Assembly (NCBI GenBank): GCA_015179045.1
Contig: WHUZ01000001.1
Location: 1,984,001-2,048,000 of the forward strand
Direction: 5' to 3'
DNA from: Kalaharituber pfeilii
Taxonomy: Eukaryota; Ascomycota; Pezizomycetes; Pezizales; Pezizaceae
DNA: 64,000 nt
The position numbers and the translations under genes are program-made. The stretch's first letter is position 1; each line of letters opens with the position of its first letter. This document shows positions 35,201-47,560 of the stretch, in pieces. The notes beneath the pieces were generated by a model that saw nothing but the letters and a program-made list of their open reading frames with translations, ran no database searches and was not told where the DNA came from.

Positions 35201-38200
35201 TAGCAGATACGAATACACCTGCTCCGCCGGTTGAAGAATCCAATTTATCAATTCAGAAAGAAAATTTCGAGAGCGAAAAAGCTACAAATGCGGTTGAGGC
35301 GGCAGCGGAAGACAGAAGTGCAGACACCCCTGGGGCTGTGGCAGAAACCACTGTTGCGGAACAAGAACAGGCCAGTCCACCTATTACCCTTGAACTACCT
35401 GAATTGATCCCTGAAACGCCTGCTCCAAAACGACGAGGCCGACCTCCGAAGATCAAAATGGCTATGAACACTCCGGTCCGCGAAACATGGAGCAAGAAAA
35501 AGACTGCAAGTACGCCAGAGGCTCAAAAGATCCCGGAGTTCTTCAAAACAAGATCTTCGGCACAAAAAACATTGACGCAAGTTGATGCTGAGGTTACTAC
35601 TAGCACTCCTGATGTAGAAGCGCCTACGGAACCTCAACAAGCTGAGCAGAGTCAGCTTGAGGTTACTCAACCAATTCAAGATGATACTCCTCATTTGAAT
35701 TCAAGGGAAAGCATTAATAAGGGTCCCATTGATGTACCTGCTGAGATTGAGAAGTCCGATGTTGAGATGACCGATGCACCACCCTTAAAAGAAAATACGA
35801 TCCAAGTTAGTCCAGTAACCATACGGAGCGGTCCACCATCAGAAGCATCTCGTAATGGACAAGAAAAAGAGTATCATCAATCTGGTTCAGAGTCGCCACA
35901 ACCCCAAGAGATGGTCAGAGCCTCAAAACGTATCCGACAAGCCGAGCTTCCTCGCCGCCCCACAAGACACTCGAAACGCTTCTCTGCCTCCGTTGACGCA
36001 GTAGCGGAGGAAATCAAAGCTGTGCCCGTTCTACCACTTGACCCTCCTGAAGAACCCTCCAAGACCACACCATTACCAGACACCTCAAGTACTACAGTTT
36101 TCCGGAGTGTAACTCCGCAGGCATCAACTTCACTGGCCTTAACCTCATCCCATTCCACACCTTCAAAAAGTCCAGCAAATACGCTTTCCACCCCGACCCG
36201 AGTACTACGGGCAAGAGTGTACAAAAACACTCCCGGGACATCTAAACAGCCTCGGTCGGAACCAACGATGATTTTAGAGGAGGCAGATGACACCTCGAAG
36301 CTGTCTTACGGTTCTGCGGGAGGCATGTTGATGATCGCCAGACAAAGAGTCATACTAGAACTTCTGGAAGAAAACGGCGGCGTCTTTCCGGGTGGCCTGG
36401 AAATTAAACATGCATTTGAAAGCCGCTACAAGCGCAAGAATCCGAAAGCTGGCCAACCCGACCGAAGGCTCATGGTCAGCCTTGTCTCTTCCCTGCAGCG
36501 CAGCGGCAAGATCAATCAGATCGTCATTAACTTTGTTAATTCTAGAGGATTACGCCAAACGAAGCGCATTCTTGCCGATGCAAAGCTGCCGCTGGATTCC
36601 CCATTGATACTGGACATGAAGAACAAGATCGTGGCTGCGGACGGAAACCTGTGGTTTCCTGAGGGCACAGAGATTCCGAAGGAGGCACAGAAGCTGGCAA
36701 GCTCTGTAAGGGGATTGCCCACCCAGCCGGGCGCGATTGAAACAGTAGAGTTTGAGAGAATGTATATGCCTGCTAGACAGGTTCTCAAGGCACAGCGGGC
36801 AGCTGACGCACGCGAGAATCGGCTTTCGAGGATCGCGAGGGCAGGCGAGTTTCCGAGATTTACGGATGAGCAGAAGGAGCTTGCAGCACAGAGGTTGGAG
36901 AGTAGGAGGAAGCAGGAGGTAGTGAATCGACGAAGGAGGGAGATGGATGAGGTGGGGGAGGGGTGGGTCGCTGAGGGGCAGTCTGATAATGACGAGGCAA
37001 TATGGTGGAGAAATATTATAGACCGCCCAGATATGCTGCCGTTCTGTGAAATTGAGGGATTCGTGCCGGCGCCGCAGCCAGGGTCGAATATAACATTTCG
37101 GGTGCCGATGGATTTACCAGAGCCGGGTAAGGAGCAGGATTTCATGCGGGGGCTCAGGGATGTGCTCAATTGGGAAAAGAGGCAGATATTGGGTGAGGGA
37201 GAGTTGAATGTGTATGTTGGGTTTAATATGGTAAACCACTTTGGACCAATGGTGCATATGAAGGAGCCCAAGGCGGAGTTCCACCAAGAGCAAGTGTTGA
37301 TGAGCCATATTATCTATGCACCAGACTTTCGAAAGGCAAAGGTGGGCTGGATTTTGCCAAGAGCAGGAAAAAGGGGAGGAAGAGGGGGGAATGGCGGTGA
37401 GGTTGCCCCATACGCTACAGATGGGAGGCTGGCGCCCAGGATTAGGAGGAAGAGACCCATGGATCCAGATAAGAGGAAGAGGAGTAGGAGAGATAAGGCG
37501 ATGGCGGAGTTACACCATGGAATTGATTTGGAGGACGAAGGGACATTGAAGGAGGTGCCATCTCGAACAATCATCATTCCACGGAAACGCCATGCATTCG
37601 ATCACGAGCAGGATGATGTCCTGCTCGCGGCGATCGTGATTGTCAGGACACTGTTTGGCGGATATGACAGAAGGATAGACTGGAATCTTGTTGCGACTGC
37701 GTTTCCGGATGTTGAACTTTCGACGTTGAGGGCAAGGTGGCCTAGAGTCCGGGACGCGCATAAAACGCATTTGAAGAAGCTGCAAGTTGACTTTGAGGAG
37801 GTGTATCTTGCTGCATACGAGAGGGGGGAGATGCCGGAAGTCGAAAGAGGGGTGGCTACGGACTTTGATCTCCAATGGCACTGTCGATGGTTCAAGGAGA
37901 ATGTGACTGTCCCCGATGCAAAGTCGGTCCCAGACCTGCCGGGAACAAGAGAGGGGTTTGAGACATGTTATGAATTGAGGACGGAGAAGCCGAGTTGGGC
38001 TGATGAGTTTCATAACATTGTGCTGGCTGTTGAGAATCGGCGGAATTTCCTCTCATCACATGCGTTTGAAGTGCCTATACGAGCTCAGACTCGGCCACCG
38101 CAAAGGTCAAGCGAGGAAAGGGAGATTCAAGAGGCTCCGACGCAGTTGGATTGTATCAAGTCGTTGATAAAAGCGAATATCCTCACCGATATCTCGCATT

Positions 38201-39114
38201 ACGACGCCCGACACGCTTACAAGCTCCTCTCATCTTTCCCTGTGGACACAGTTGACAGCGCGTTCTACACACTTACGTCCAACAAGACCCTCGCGCCGAA
38301 GAAGGATGCAGAGAAGCTTGTTCCAGGGAGAAATTTCGAGTTTACCGAGCGCTTCCACTTCTCAATGCGTGTGCCGATTGGGGCAAAAATGTATGCGCAG
38401 GCTATTTCATTTCTCAAGCTCTTAGAACAGGAGCTCGGTTCCCAGCCCAGGTCAGGTGAGGTCGAGGATGTCGGAACGGGCAGGGGAGAACAGGAAGGAG
38501 ATATCAAGAGGATGGAGCTCTCGCCTTTCATCCCTGACGGCGCCGTCATGGCCCTCCTCAATCTCCTCGCCCACCGCCGCGTGCGTCTCGATAACTCGCG
38601 CTACATCTCCAACATCCACGGCCTTGTAACGGGGTATCGAACTCGCAGCATGGAGAAGGCCATGATTGATTTTCCGATTTCGGTCTCTGCTACGCCGCTC
38701 TTCTACACCACTACGACCGACGCCGCTATTACCATTCATCTCCAACCCCAGTCCCAACCCTCGCCATCAAGCGTACTGAAATCCTCCCCCGCATCAACAA
38801 GACCACCGATACTGAATTCTGCGGACTGGAGCAAGGAGCCAGTCAAGTTGTGGTACGACATTATGGGAAATCTGGTGAAGGGCATGTGGAGGAAGTGTGT
38901 GATTGCAGTACTGGGCACGGTAGTGACCAGGCCGGGGGTCACGGAGGGGGAGGTAACGAGGGTGCTAGAGCCGGCATTGGAGCGGGGGGAAGTGAGGGGG
39001 ATCTTGGAGTGGCTGCGGGAGTGGGGGGTAGTTGTGTCGAGGGAGGGCAATGGAGGGGGTAGAGAGTGTAGTGGATGGTTCGTGAGAGAGGGATTTTGGG
39101 TGGGGGTGGTGTAG
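32232..39114 (+). CDS. TFC3: TFIIIC subunit Tfc3 (tau138, B-block binding), with an apparent frameshift
   Basis: This is the largest TFIIIC subunit, which binds the B box of tRNA genes for RNA polymerase III. It starts at ATG 32232 (CACCATGAG). Exon 1 reads EALASYVLEEVALDGDHG, then a 356-nt intron and TTIPKLFEYAANFYHQRRQR. A B-block winged helix follows: KFFDLLMEIGRHREAGILQP, LTKITGQDARSVGPR and MGYIEKVNVL. ELHQVVAGRFYYRPLDQILR is another conserved region. An 18-nt microexon (34770-34787) links KS to the AT-hook-like linker. AT-hook motifs (RRGRPPK, KPRGRPRKP, RRGRPPK) follow. After about 35158 the reading frame runs unbroken to 39114. Between 35021 and 35045 the frame must shift by one base: AEDSKGEKTP continues in another frame as PPTKKLKLDENGEVIPPKPR. 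One missing base beside the C5AA run at 35031-35037 would explain it. No GT-AG intron there restores frame. The total is about 2,100 residues. Confidence 0.88.
34770..34787 (+). other. 18-nt microexon of TFC3
   Basis: The sequence CAGTTCAATGGACCAATT is bounded by TTATAG on the left and GTGAGT on the right. Upstream, exon sequence ends ...AAGTCTT|GTAAGT at 34710; downstream the next exon starts after GGTGCAG at 34850. Joining gives KSSVQWTNCKIMTRRE in frame. Skipping it also keeps frame (18 nt), so its inclusion is inferred from good splice sites at both ends. Confidence 0.6.
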
Positions 39115-40119
39115 GAAAATGTTTTTTTTTTTTCTTTTTACAGGTTGAAAATTTTGTGTAACGTTTTTGTTGCAACGGCTTTTTATATATTTCACTTGAC
39201 CTTACTCTTATTTGGTATATTCGAAAAAGGCCGAGCACACGACGGCGAAATCAAATTTCAAAACATGTTGCATATCTAGTTTGGCATTTCTAGCTGGCAA
39301 TTTCTTTCCTTCCTTTTTGTTCCTCTTTTCCTTCTTTTTTTCCCCCAATCCCCTCCTCCCTTGTCAGGTCCAAGTCAAGACCCTTAAACGTGTATTTTTG
39401 TATCACAAAAACAAGGTAGCCTTGTAAATACCGTAGAAAACCACCTAACCATCAACTTGCACGTATACCCTCAATAACAAAACAAAACAAGAGGTAAAAA
39501 CACAACTAATCTGTATACAAATCATCAAATCCCCTATATCTGACAATATGTTCATACATGCTCACGTTCACACACACACACACAATATCACAACGTTCCA
39601 CGTCTCACATGCCCTACATGATCATGACGATTCGAGTACAAACCCTGAATTGGATAGTTACAAACTAAAAACGTACTATAAGAATACTATAAGATACCTT
39701 ATCATAGGCATCCTGCTTCCTCAATCAATTCATGATATTTCAAATAAAATGCAACATTGTTTGAAAAAATGAACAAAAAGATTGGTAACCTCTGCCTATT
39801 TAGCTTCTTGGATATCCCTCCATTCAGGGTAAGCACTCATACCAGACATCAAGTGTAAAAAGGGAAAAGGCAAAAAAGCGCAAACAGCCGCCCGATAGCT
39901 TCCATGCCAGAAGAGAGAGGGGAGCAGGGGGAGGGGGAAAATGAGATCATTACCCTGAAAAGCGCACGCACAAAAAGGTAAAGAATCAAACCATAGCCGC
40001 GCCATAATCTATCTCTCTCGTCCTCTAGATCCTCAACCATCCAAGGAAAAAAAAAAAAAATTTCAACGATGGAGAGTACAACAACGTTTATCTTCCAACT
40101 TCCACAGCTTCTGTATAAC
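39115..40119. other. Convergent intergenic region with simple repeats
   Basis: This is the spacer between TFC3 (+) and the heme-oxygenase-like gene (-). It has T-rich runs near 39122-39140 and 39310-39350 and a short CA repeat near 39570. No coding sequence was recognised. Confidence 0.45.
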
Positions 40120-41200
40120 TCACATCAAATGCAAATTCAATACCCACGACACACAGACCCTATACACCAACCACGAGACAAGCGCCATCAAAATAACCCC
40201 CAACCACGTCATCACCGATGACGCCGTTCCTCTCTCTTGTGTCAATCTATCCAACTCGTTTATCAATAGCCCATTTTGGAGGAAAATCTCTCTTGCCTCT
40301 TGTACAATAGCTGCATTTCCATCCGTCACAGTCTATCGTTAGCCCAAATCCTCCCTCACCAGCCAAATAGCAAAAGGGGGGGGAACGCTATTCACCCTTC
40401 CTCTCCTCCTCTGTAACCTCTCCCTCCACACTTGCCAGTCTCCTCTTGAACCCTCCTCTCACCATCTCATCCTCCCTCCCCTTCTCAACACCCTCCCATT
40501 CAAATAAGTTTGTCCCCGCCTTCTGACATTCCTCTCTAGTCATCCCTTCCATCTTTGGAAAAAATCCTGTCGTCGCCAACATCCTACTCTTTATGATTTT
40601 ACCCCCTGCAAACAACGCAAGGTACATAGTATGCGCATAGGCGATAATCACCAAGGGCTCCTTCGCAATAGCGGCTCGGACGTGCGCTACATATGCTTTG
40701 CGTTGTGGGGTGGTGGGAGATGAGAATTTTATCAAAGCGGCCTCCGGGGAAGGGAGGGAGAAGTAGAAGGCGAGGTCCCGGAGGAGGGCCGAGGTGCGCA
40801 TCAGATAGGGGGAGTGTAGGGTAGCGAGGATGTATTTCTTGCGGGGAGGCAGGTGGGAGGGAGGGTTAGTGAGGAGGAGATTCCATTCTTCTTCGAAAGT
40901 CTTGTAGATGTAGAAAAACGAGAGGATGCCTAAGTAGCAAGATGTCAGTGCGTTGACAACGGAGACTAGTTGAGGAAGCCTTGCCTTCGCGGAAGTTGCG
41001 AATGTCACGAAACCCAAGGGCTATGCGGATCATAACAATTTTGTTGATGCTGTCATGAACATCGCTGCTGAGTAGAAGACAACCAATAAGTCCTCTGTCA
41101 CCCTTCTCTACTTAACACTGCTAGGAGGGAGGCAAACTAACCGTGTAGACCGATTAATGTCGGCACTAATCACGGACGGGTTCCCCTGGAGTGCAGCCAT
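40120..41200 (-). CDS. Heme-oxygenase-like protein with C-terminal membrane anchor
   Basis: The heme oxygenase family opens heme to biliverdin, CO and iron; some fungal members are divergent and may not be catalytic. Four exons are inferred on the minus strand. Exon 1 starts at ATG 41200 (MAALQGNPSVISADINRSTR). Exon 2 has SDVHDSINKIVMIRIALGF, whose His is at the place of the proximal heme ligand. Exon 3 has SFFYIYKTFEEEWN and LVIIAYAHTMYLALFAGGK followed by IIKSRML, the distal-helix region with GG. Exon 4 continues AIVQEAREIFLQNGLLINEL and ends in a hydrophobic helix (TWLGVILMALVSWLVYRVCV), a tail anchor. The intron between exons 2 and 3 (40930-40984) seems to use a GC donor. The total is about 260 residues. 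Family membership is by pattern; catalysis is not shown. Confidence 0.78.
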
Positions 41201-43689
41201 CTCGACTCAGCTCAACTCAACTCCAATCCAGCGTATATCTTTTGGCCCGGGTTCAAAGTGGTCAAAGATCCAGGATGTCGATGTTTGGTTGTATCATGAA
41301 ACGGTGATGCGAGCGAGAGTAAAGAAAGGTCTGATTCCCCCTCCAATAAGATCTCCGAGCTATTTGACACAAGCGTCAGTTTTGTGGGCCCCGTCAACCA
41401 CGACAGAGGGCACCGTGCGCTCGAGCGATTCTTATCAGTGCTGCAGTGCTTGATAATACAGTATCTTCGTTCAACTCGGGACACAACAGTGCATGCAGCC
41501 AAAGTATGCGGATCAGGAGACAAACGTAAAACCCAAGGCTCTGGTAGTGATAAAGAGATCGCTAGAAAAGTCTGGCAAGAACGGAGAGGAGCAGCAGAGG
41601 TACCAGGTGCCTGCGGGTACCGGTGCGGGAGCTTGGGGTCTGCTCGAGAGAAGGCGGGGGGGCATCGACGGGAGGGGGGAGGGGGGAGGGGGGAGGAGAG
41701 GGAAAGTAAGTAATGCACTGGCCGGGCGAGTACAGCCCTTTTCAGGGACCCGTTAGACGGACCCCTCTCGGGGAGAGGATCAAGTAGGCCATGCGATGGG
41801 AGGGGGGGAGGGGGGGAGGGCAGGGCGGGCGAGGACGGAGGTAGCGTGAAGGGAGGGAGAGGGCGCGCGATGCCCAAACGGGCGCAGCAGTGCACATCGG
41901 CTCTTCTTACGCTATTGCCTGATCCCGGGCTCCGTATCATAGGTGCCTTGTATTATCCGCCTCCAGCCCGGCTGGTCAAGAGCTTCAAGAGCTCAGAGCA
42001 TCAGTCGCAGGTGACACCAGCAGGCATGCTTCTATGCGTCTGCCCTGAGACGTTGTCTTATCGCTATCGATAGTCCAAGCTTGCTCAGGCTTCATCCATG
42101 CTCGCAATGCCCTTGATGCCTGCTCACGCGGGGCATATCATACTGGCAATAATACTGAACCGACTTCCGTCGCCAGCCGTACTATTAAGCAAACTACATC
42201 GAGAGACCAAGATCATACAGAGCAGTTCCGCAAAAAAAAAGCCCTCGGCACGTTTCACTCAAGGACCGCACTATGTTCTTGTACTGTACGCAAGTGGCCC
42301 TTTCTCCCATTCACCGCCATCTGCATCACTCTGCATCTCATCTGCAAGTGTCAGTAACCGTCATCGCCTTGCAGAGCCACTCATCCCGTGACTACTAGCA
42401 ACTGATAGCCCCCCTCGTCTAGCATCCCCTGTCACTTCCTTATCAGATGGAAAAGCGGATCTGATTGTGCTTCCCAGCTGCTGCCAAGCAAAGCATGCAG
42501 ATGAATCTACTACTGTAGTACTCCAAGGATTGTAGTCCAAAACGAGATCCAGAGCCCTTTCCTCTATGCTACTTGCAATTTATCCTCTCAAAAATAATAT
42601 CGGCTTGAGTTTTGGCCTGCCGAAGGCGGCGACAATCCGAGAAAGATTATCAATGAAGGAATAGAAAAACGTCCTATGCGGAAACCGCAGGACCAAACCT
42701 CTGCCTGTTACGGAAACTTGTAGTCCGAGACAACACCTGTTACGTACGAGGATCGATGCCATTCGGAAACCTTGACGCCAGAAGTTGCAGAGTTAGAAAG
42801 GTTTAGGAGTTAAAACAAATTCCTTTTCATATCCCGGCGTGTGATTTGGAAAGCGTCATTCCCCCATTACGGGAAGCTGAGTTCCATTATGAGCTCCTTC
42901 AATGAAAGCTTCCCCATCAAAGTGTAACGCCTTGAAATTGCTAAAGATGGATTGAATTCGAAGTTAGCAGAAGTTGAAACGTGTCTTCTGAACCTGAAAG
43001 GCGGGATCGAGGTGGAGCAAATATGTACGTTATATGTATTTAGATATCTATAGTTATGTTATAGGACGGGGAAATTTCTTAGGAGTGACAACTGAAATCA
43101 ACCATCTGGAGAATTTAGTAAAGCTTTCAGCATCTAGGCCATATATACTACTGGAAAAGAGATTATCTATGCCACTGAGAAAGGTTCATCAGTAGAATTG
43201 ATTATCTGGAACTTTAGCCAGAAGGCAAATCTACCACTGTTAGACAGCATTACCATTAGAGGGATAGGATTTCAGACACAAAAAGAAAACAGGAAAAAGA
43301 GAAGATGATGAAGGAGCTATCAAGCCAAATTGCCAAAGCCTGTGGATTATTCCTTTCGGACCCTTCTTATGTGGCCCACCAACTTCGCTACCTATTGCGA
43401 TAGTAGTCGCCCCCCCAATTACCGCCAGTCCCAGTGGAAATTGAATCGATCGGAAACTATGTAGATATATCTATAGGTGAGGTATGAGTGCTAATGTGAA
43501 CGTGTCAATCTAAGAAAGAATGCCTGTTGAGAGACTCCACCGCCAAATGCAGGCTACAAAAAGTAATACAGCCAATAAAAAGACTGACCAAGCCTTTGTT
43601 CTCGTGCCCAGACTTTGGATGTTGATTGAGTTAGAAGACAAAGGCCAAGAATAAGCAAACAAAATATAGCAACATGACGTAGCCAGTAG
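41201..43689. other. Gene-free region, 2.5 kb
   Basis: The first part (41640-41870) is G-rich low complexity (GGGGAGGGG repeats), which keeps several shadow frames open. No frame has family resemblance. CTGAACCTGAAAGG near 42990 lies within a short coiled-coil-like frame too short to call. It is upstream of the heme-oxygenase-like gene and downstream of the aminodeoxychorismate synthase. Confidence 0.45.
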
Positions 43690-46204
43690 CTAGCCGATAA
43701 ATGCGCGCAAAGTACTCTCTGAAGAAAGGTCAGTGCATTGCTTTTTTTACAAAGGGGAAAACATCAAACTTACCTAGTTTCACCTCCATCTCGTCCCACT
43801 CCGCCTCCGGATCGCTTAATGCCGTGATTGCCCCACCCGCGCCAATTCGCCAGATCTCGGCCCGCTTCTGCACACCCTCCGAACTGCCAACTCTAGAGCT
43901 GGCTCCCTCAGACATTGTTGTAACATCATTTTCATCATCATATCTGAACGCTGTTCTGATGGTCACGCTCCAGTCGCCCCCTCCACACACGCTCCAATAG
44001 CCCATAACTCCACTGTATAATCCTCGGTCCTCCTCTTCCATACCTTGTAACAGCTCCACCGACCGTTTCTTTGGAGCCCCAGTCATAGATCCTGGAGGAA
44101 GACTCCTAGCCAGGACGTCAAATCCTGTCGGAGGAATGGAACCAGGAGCAGCCTGTGGTTCTCGTGGCGAATTGGTGTCGCTGATGCCTCCCGAATGAAT
44201 CTCATCTTTCGGCCCAACCTTACCCTCAATTACGCTCACCAACTGGTATACGGATTTATATTCTTCTACCTTCATGAGTCTCCGCACATCCACGGTTCCT
44301 TCATGCGCAACTTGATTTAGATCATGCCTGATCAAATCCACAATCATAAGGTTTTCCGCCATCTCCTTTGGGGTATATAACATGCTTTTAGCATATTCCA
44401 GAGTTGTAGTAGCCGTCTTTTTAACAGTGCCTTTGATTGGTCGCAGCTGACAGACACCATCACGGGACCATGAAAGAAATCTTTCTGGGGAAGAAGATAC
44501 AATCGTAACGCCTGAAAGGCGCATGTAGGCCGAGTATGGAGCAGGGTTACGAGATCGAAGGTTAGTGAATAATGTCCAAGGCGTCGGTGAGGGTAATGAC
44601 AGGTGAATCTGTGTAAGAGCTGTCAAACACAACTCGTATGAATGACCCTCTGAGAGGTATTGTTGGCACTTGTGAATATTTGCGAGATATCTCTCTTTTT
44701 TGGGCCGGACCACTTGAACAGTATGATGGGGCTTTGAGGCCTTCGACAAAGCTTCCACCAAAATCGGGTTTGAGGATACAGTACCATTCCTACTTGACCC
44801 ATGAGTTAACGGAGGTGTATGTGAGAGTGTCATGGATAGACCCGTGGCAAGCTGTAGCCTATTTCTGGTTGAACCTAACCACTCGCCGTCATCCCCCCTC
44901 AAGGTCTGGATGAATATCGTTCCATTGAAATGATCAATAACGATACTTCGCTGCATATAGACCAGCTGGATATCAGGCCTCTGGACATTCCACGATTGCA
45001 ATGGTAAACCCAACGAATGGACTCCCATTTCATAGGCAATGTAACCAACAAGTCCGCCCCAAAAAGGGGAATCTACTGGCCCACAGTCTTTTGCGACCGT
45101 CCGCTCTGCCATAAATGTAGCAATATATTCCCATATACAGTTACCCGTACAGCTACCAGTACAGCTGTCCATGGCTTGTGAGCCATGAAGGTCAATTCTG
45201 TGAAAAGCTTTGGGGGTTTCCCCTAGATTAGTTTGCTCCACAAATCCGTTACCTGCCTTGTACCTCAAAAACTGGGTGGAGATGTCCGACAGCACCCCAA
45301 TGATGCTATATCGCCCTGGCGATGCAGCAGAGTCCAGAAAGATAAAATTACTTTGTTGATTTTCTGACCCCATGATTTCGCATATATGGGTAGATGACAG
45401 CTGTGGTGCGACCAAGGTAGCATAATTCACCCTTGAGTTCTGTGACTTGGGTAGGTCGTTGGCGTTGTGGCCGCGCTTGAGAGCTCTTTCCAGAAGGCTC
45501 TTGGGCTTATCCCAGACTTTCGGACTCATCGCTGGCAAATTCTCCACTATCCGCCCTGTTTTCCTGTTCCACTCCTGTGCTAGACACCACCAATTTCTAA
45601 TAACACTCTCTCCACCCCCCTCTGTACATATTGACTCTGGATGATATTGAACTGCCCAGTATGGCTTTGTTCTATGCTTCGCTGCCATCAAGACCCGCCC
45701 ATTCTCATTCCCATCTGCGGCCCATGCTAACTCTTGTATTTGGTTGTCAGAGCCATTCATGTCAACATGTAGTGAATGATACCGAACGGCTTTCACTGTC
45801 CCTACACCATCAAATATATCCCACCCGACATGCTCAATCTCGCTTATAATCCCATGTTTAACCACATTTAGCCGCTTGAGTTGACCTCCAAAAGCGATAC
45901 ATAGACTTTGCAGCCCAAGACAAACACCAAAGATTGGCAACTGGTTCTGTGGTGATAGTGCAGTCCACAACTGCTTCACCACACCAATGTCGCGGGGATC
46001 CTCGGGCGAACCAGGCCCAGGACCTATAACAAGCGCATTGTAGAATTTCAAATCGGCCTCGAGGTGCGGTAGAGTTGAAAAATGGTCATGGAGAAAGACA
46101 TCAACTGAAGCCCCAGTTGAGCTGCGGAGGAGGGAGGCGAGATTATGGGTGAATGAGTCGTAAAAGTCGAGAAGAAGGATCCTGGGCTTCTCTACTGATG
46201 TCAT
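43690..46204 (-). CDS. Para-aminobenzoate (aminodeoxychorismate) synthase, fused PabA-PabB
   Basis: The enzyme makes 4-amino-4-deoxychorismate from chorismate and glutamine for folate synthesis. Two exons on the minus strand (46204-43774 and 43718-43690) give 819 residues. The short last exon replaces the tail of the open frame with VKLESTLRAFIG, matching the family ending. The N-terminal glutaminase domain has RILLLDFYDSFTHNL, VIGPGPGSPEDP (oxyanion loop), FGVCLGLQSL with the nucleophile Cys, and QYHPESICTEGG with the catalytic His-x-Glu. The C-terminal chorismate-binding domain has SSSPERFLSW, RPIKGTVKK, AENLMIVDLIRHDLNQV and LPPGSMTGAPKKRSVELLQG. PIKGT, with Lys at the Ala/Lys position that separates ADC synthase from anthranilate synthase, supports the assignment. 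A MITE ends 85 bp upstream of the start codon. Confidence 0.95.
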
Positions 46205-46288
46205 TGATGGCTGTTACGGCTAAGGTAAGACTTATGGGAAAGGACCCGGAAGCACCGCCAGTATCCAATAAGTCGTACGCTGAACATG

Positions 46289-46796
46289 TATGGTGCCGGC
46301 AGCTTAGTACTAACACCAAATTTAGGGGGTGACAAATCGTGTATCCACAACACCACAACTACGGATCTGGAATTTTTAATCTTGTAAATCTATAGTATTT
46401 GCTATTGCGAACAATTCTACGAGATTGAAAAAAAAAAAAAAAAAAAAAAAAAAAACTGCACATGTGGATAGGGAAATAAAAGAGGACATTTTGTATAGGA
46501 AAGGGTAAAAAAAGTTACTTGCCAAGAAGGCAAAAATTTCTTAAATAGGCAATTTTTTTGCACTTAGTCAGCTAGTCTTGGCACATTTCCCCTAATCACT
46601 GGTTCCAATGGCTGAGTAATGCATGCATATTATGCGTCTCTGGGTGCATATAATGCAATAAGTACTATGTTAACACAAAAGTGCAAGGGCTTGGCATGAG
46701 ACTAACTCAAAAGAGAAAAGAAAGGCGAAAAAAGGCTGCTGACTAATGGTCGAGCGAAATGTTACAAGGTGTTGGTACTAAGCTGCCGGCACCATA
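46289..46796. mobile_element. MITE with TGGTGCCGG terminal inverted repeats (copy 1)
   Basis: A 508-bp element counted with its flanking TA at each end. The left end TATGGTGCCGGCAGCTTAGT and the reverse complement of the right end agree over 29 bp with one mismatch. There is no coding capacity. A run of 28 A lies inside at 46428-46455. It lies in the promoter of the aminodeoxychorismate synthase. Family member 2 is at 57179-57822 and shares only the outer TIR and short internal words such as AAATCTATA(G/C)TATTTG. Confidence 0.88.
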
Positions 46797-47560
46797 CCCT
46801 ATTCGAAAGACAAAGAACCTTCTGCCAAGCCTAACGGGTGATCAGTCCGTGTTGAAGAATATGCAGCGCTGAAGTGAAACATCATGCACAGTGGTTATGT
46901 GTGCTGAACATATGCAACCTGAGCTGTGGCCATGATGCTGACTGACGTTTCATGATTCTATGGTCTTCTATTTCCTATACCGATTATATCCTCTTCCGTC
47001 TGAATCCGCTGCTATGCGCAACCTCATTCCGCACCAATAATTGTTTAGTTGGGTACGAAGGTACTTCCTGAATTTTGTTGCATAAATAGGGCCGTTTTGG
47101 GACGCATATTTGGGGTTATTCTGTAGGAATTCATCAACTGTATCCACCGCAATTTAGCTCGTAATCTTTAATTTACCACAGTCCGCTCTGTCAGCATTGG
47201 TCTTATTAATGGTTCAGGGTAAGTGTTCCTCTTACCGAGTAAGTCTCACCTTAGCCGTAACAGGAGATCTATATAAATGGGCTGAATAGATAGCTAGAAG
47301 AAATCAAGACACTGGCGGTGTTCTAAGTTGAACTCTCACTTGACGCTCTCGCGTAACCTTTTGCCGTCCGCTTCGCTGCCTTCGCGAATCCGTAGTCGCC
47401 TCAGTGCCTCTCGCGAGCCCAGCGACGCCCATGCTAACAATGGCAAGCATGCACAAAAGGCGGATGCACAAAATAAAGTTGAGCTGGCTTGCCCAAAGAA
47501 GGACCAATATTAGCACCTGAAGAGGGATTGCTTCGATTCCACCTCAACGTTTGCGGGATA
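46797..47560. other. Intergenic, no gene seen
   Basis: No coding sequence was recognised. Short frames near 47304-47516 on both strands have no family match. Confidence 0.4.

Noticed and set aside
41212..41940. 242-codon minus-strand frame
   Set aside because: It is made by the G-rich low-complexity tract; it is Pro/Ser-rich on the minus strand and resembles no protein family.
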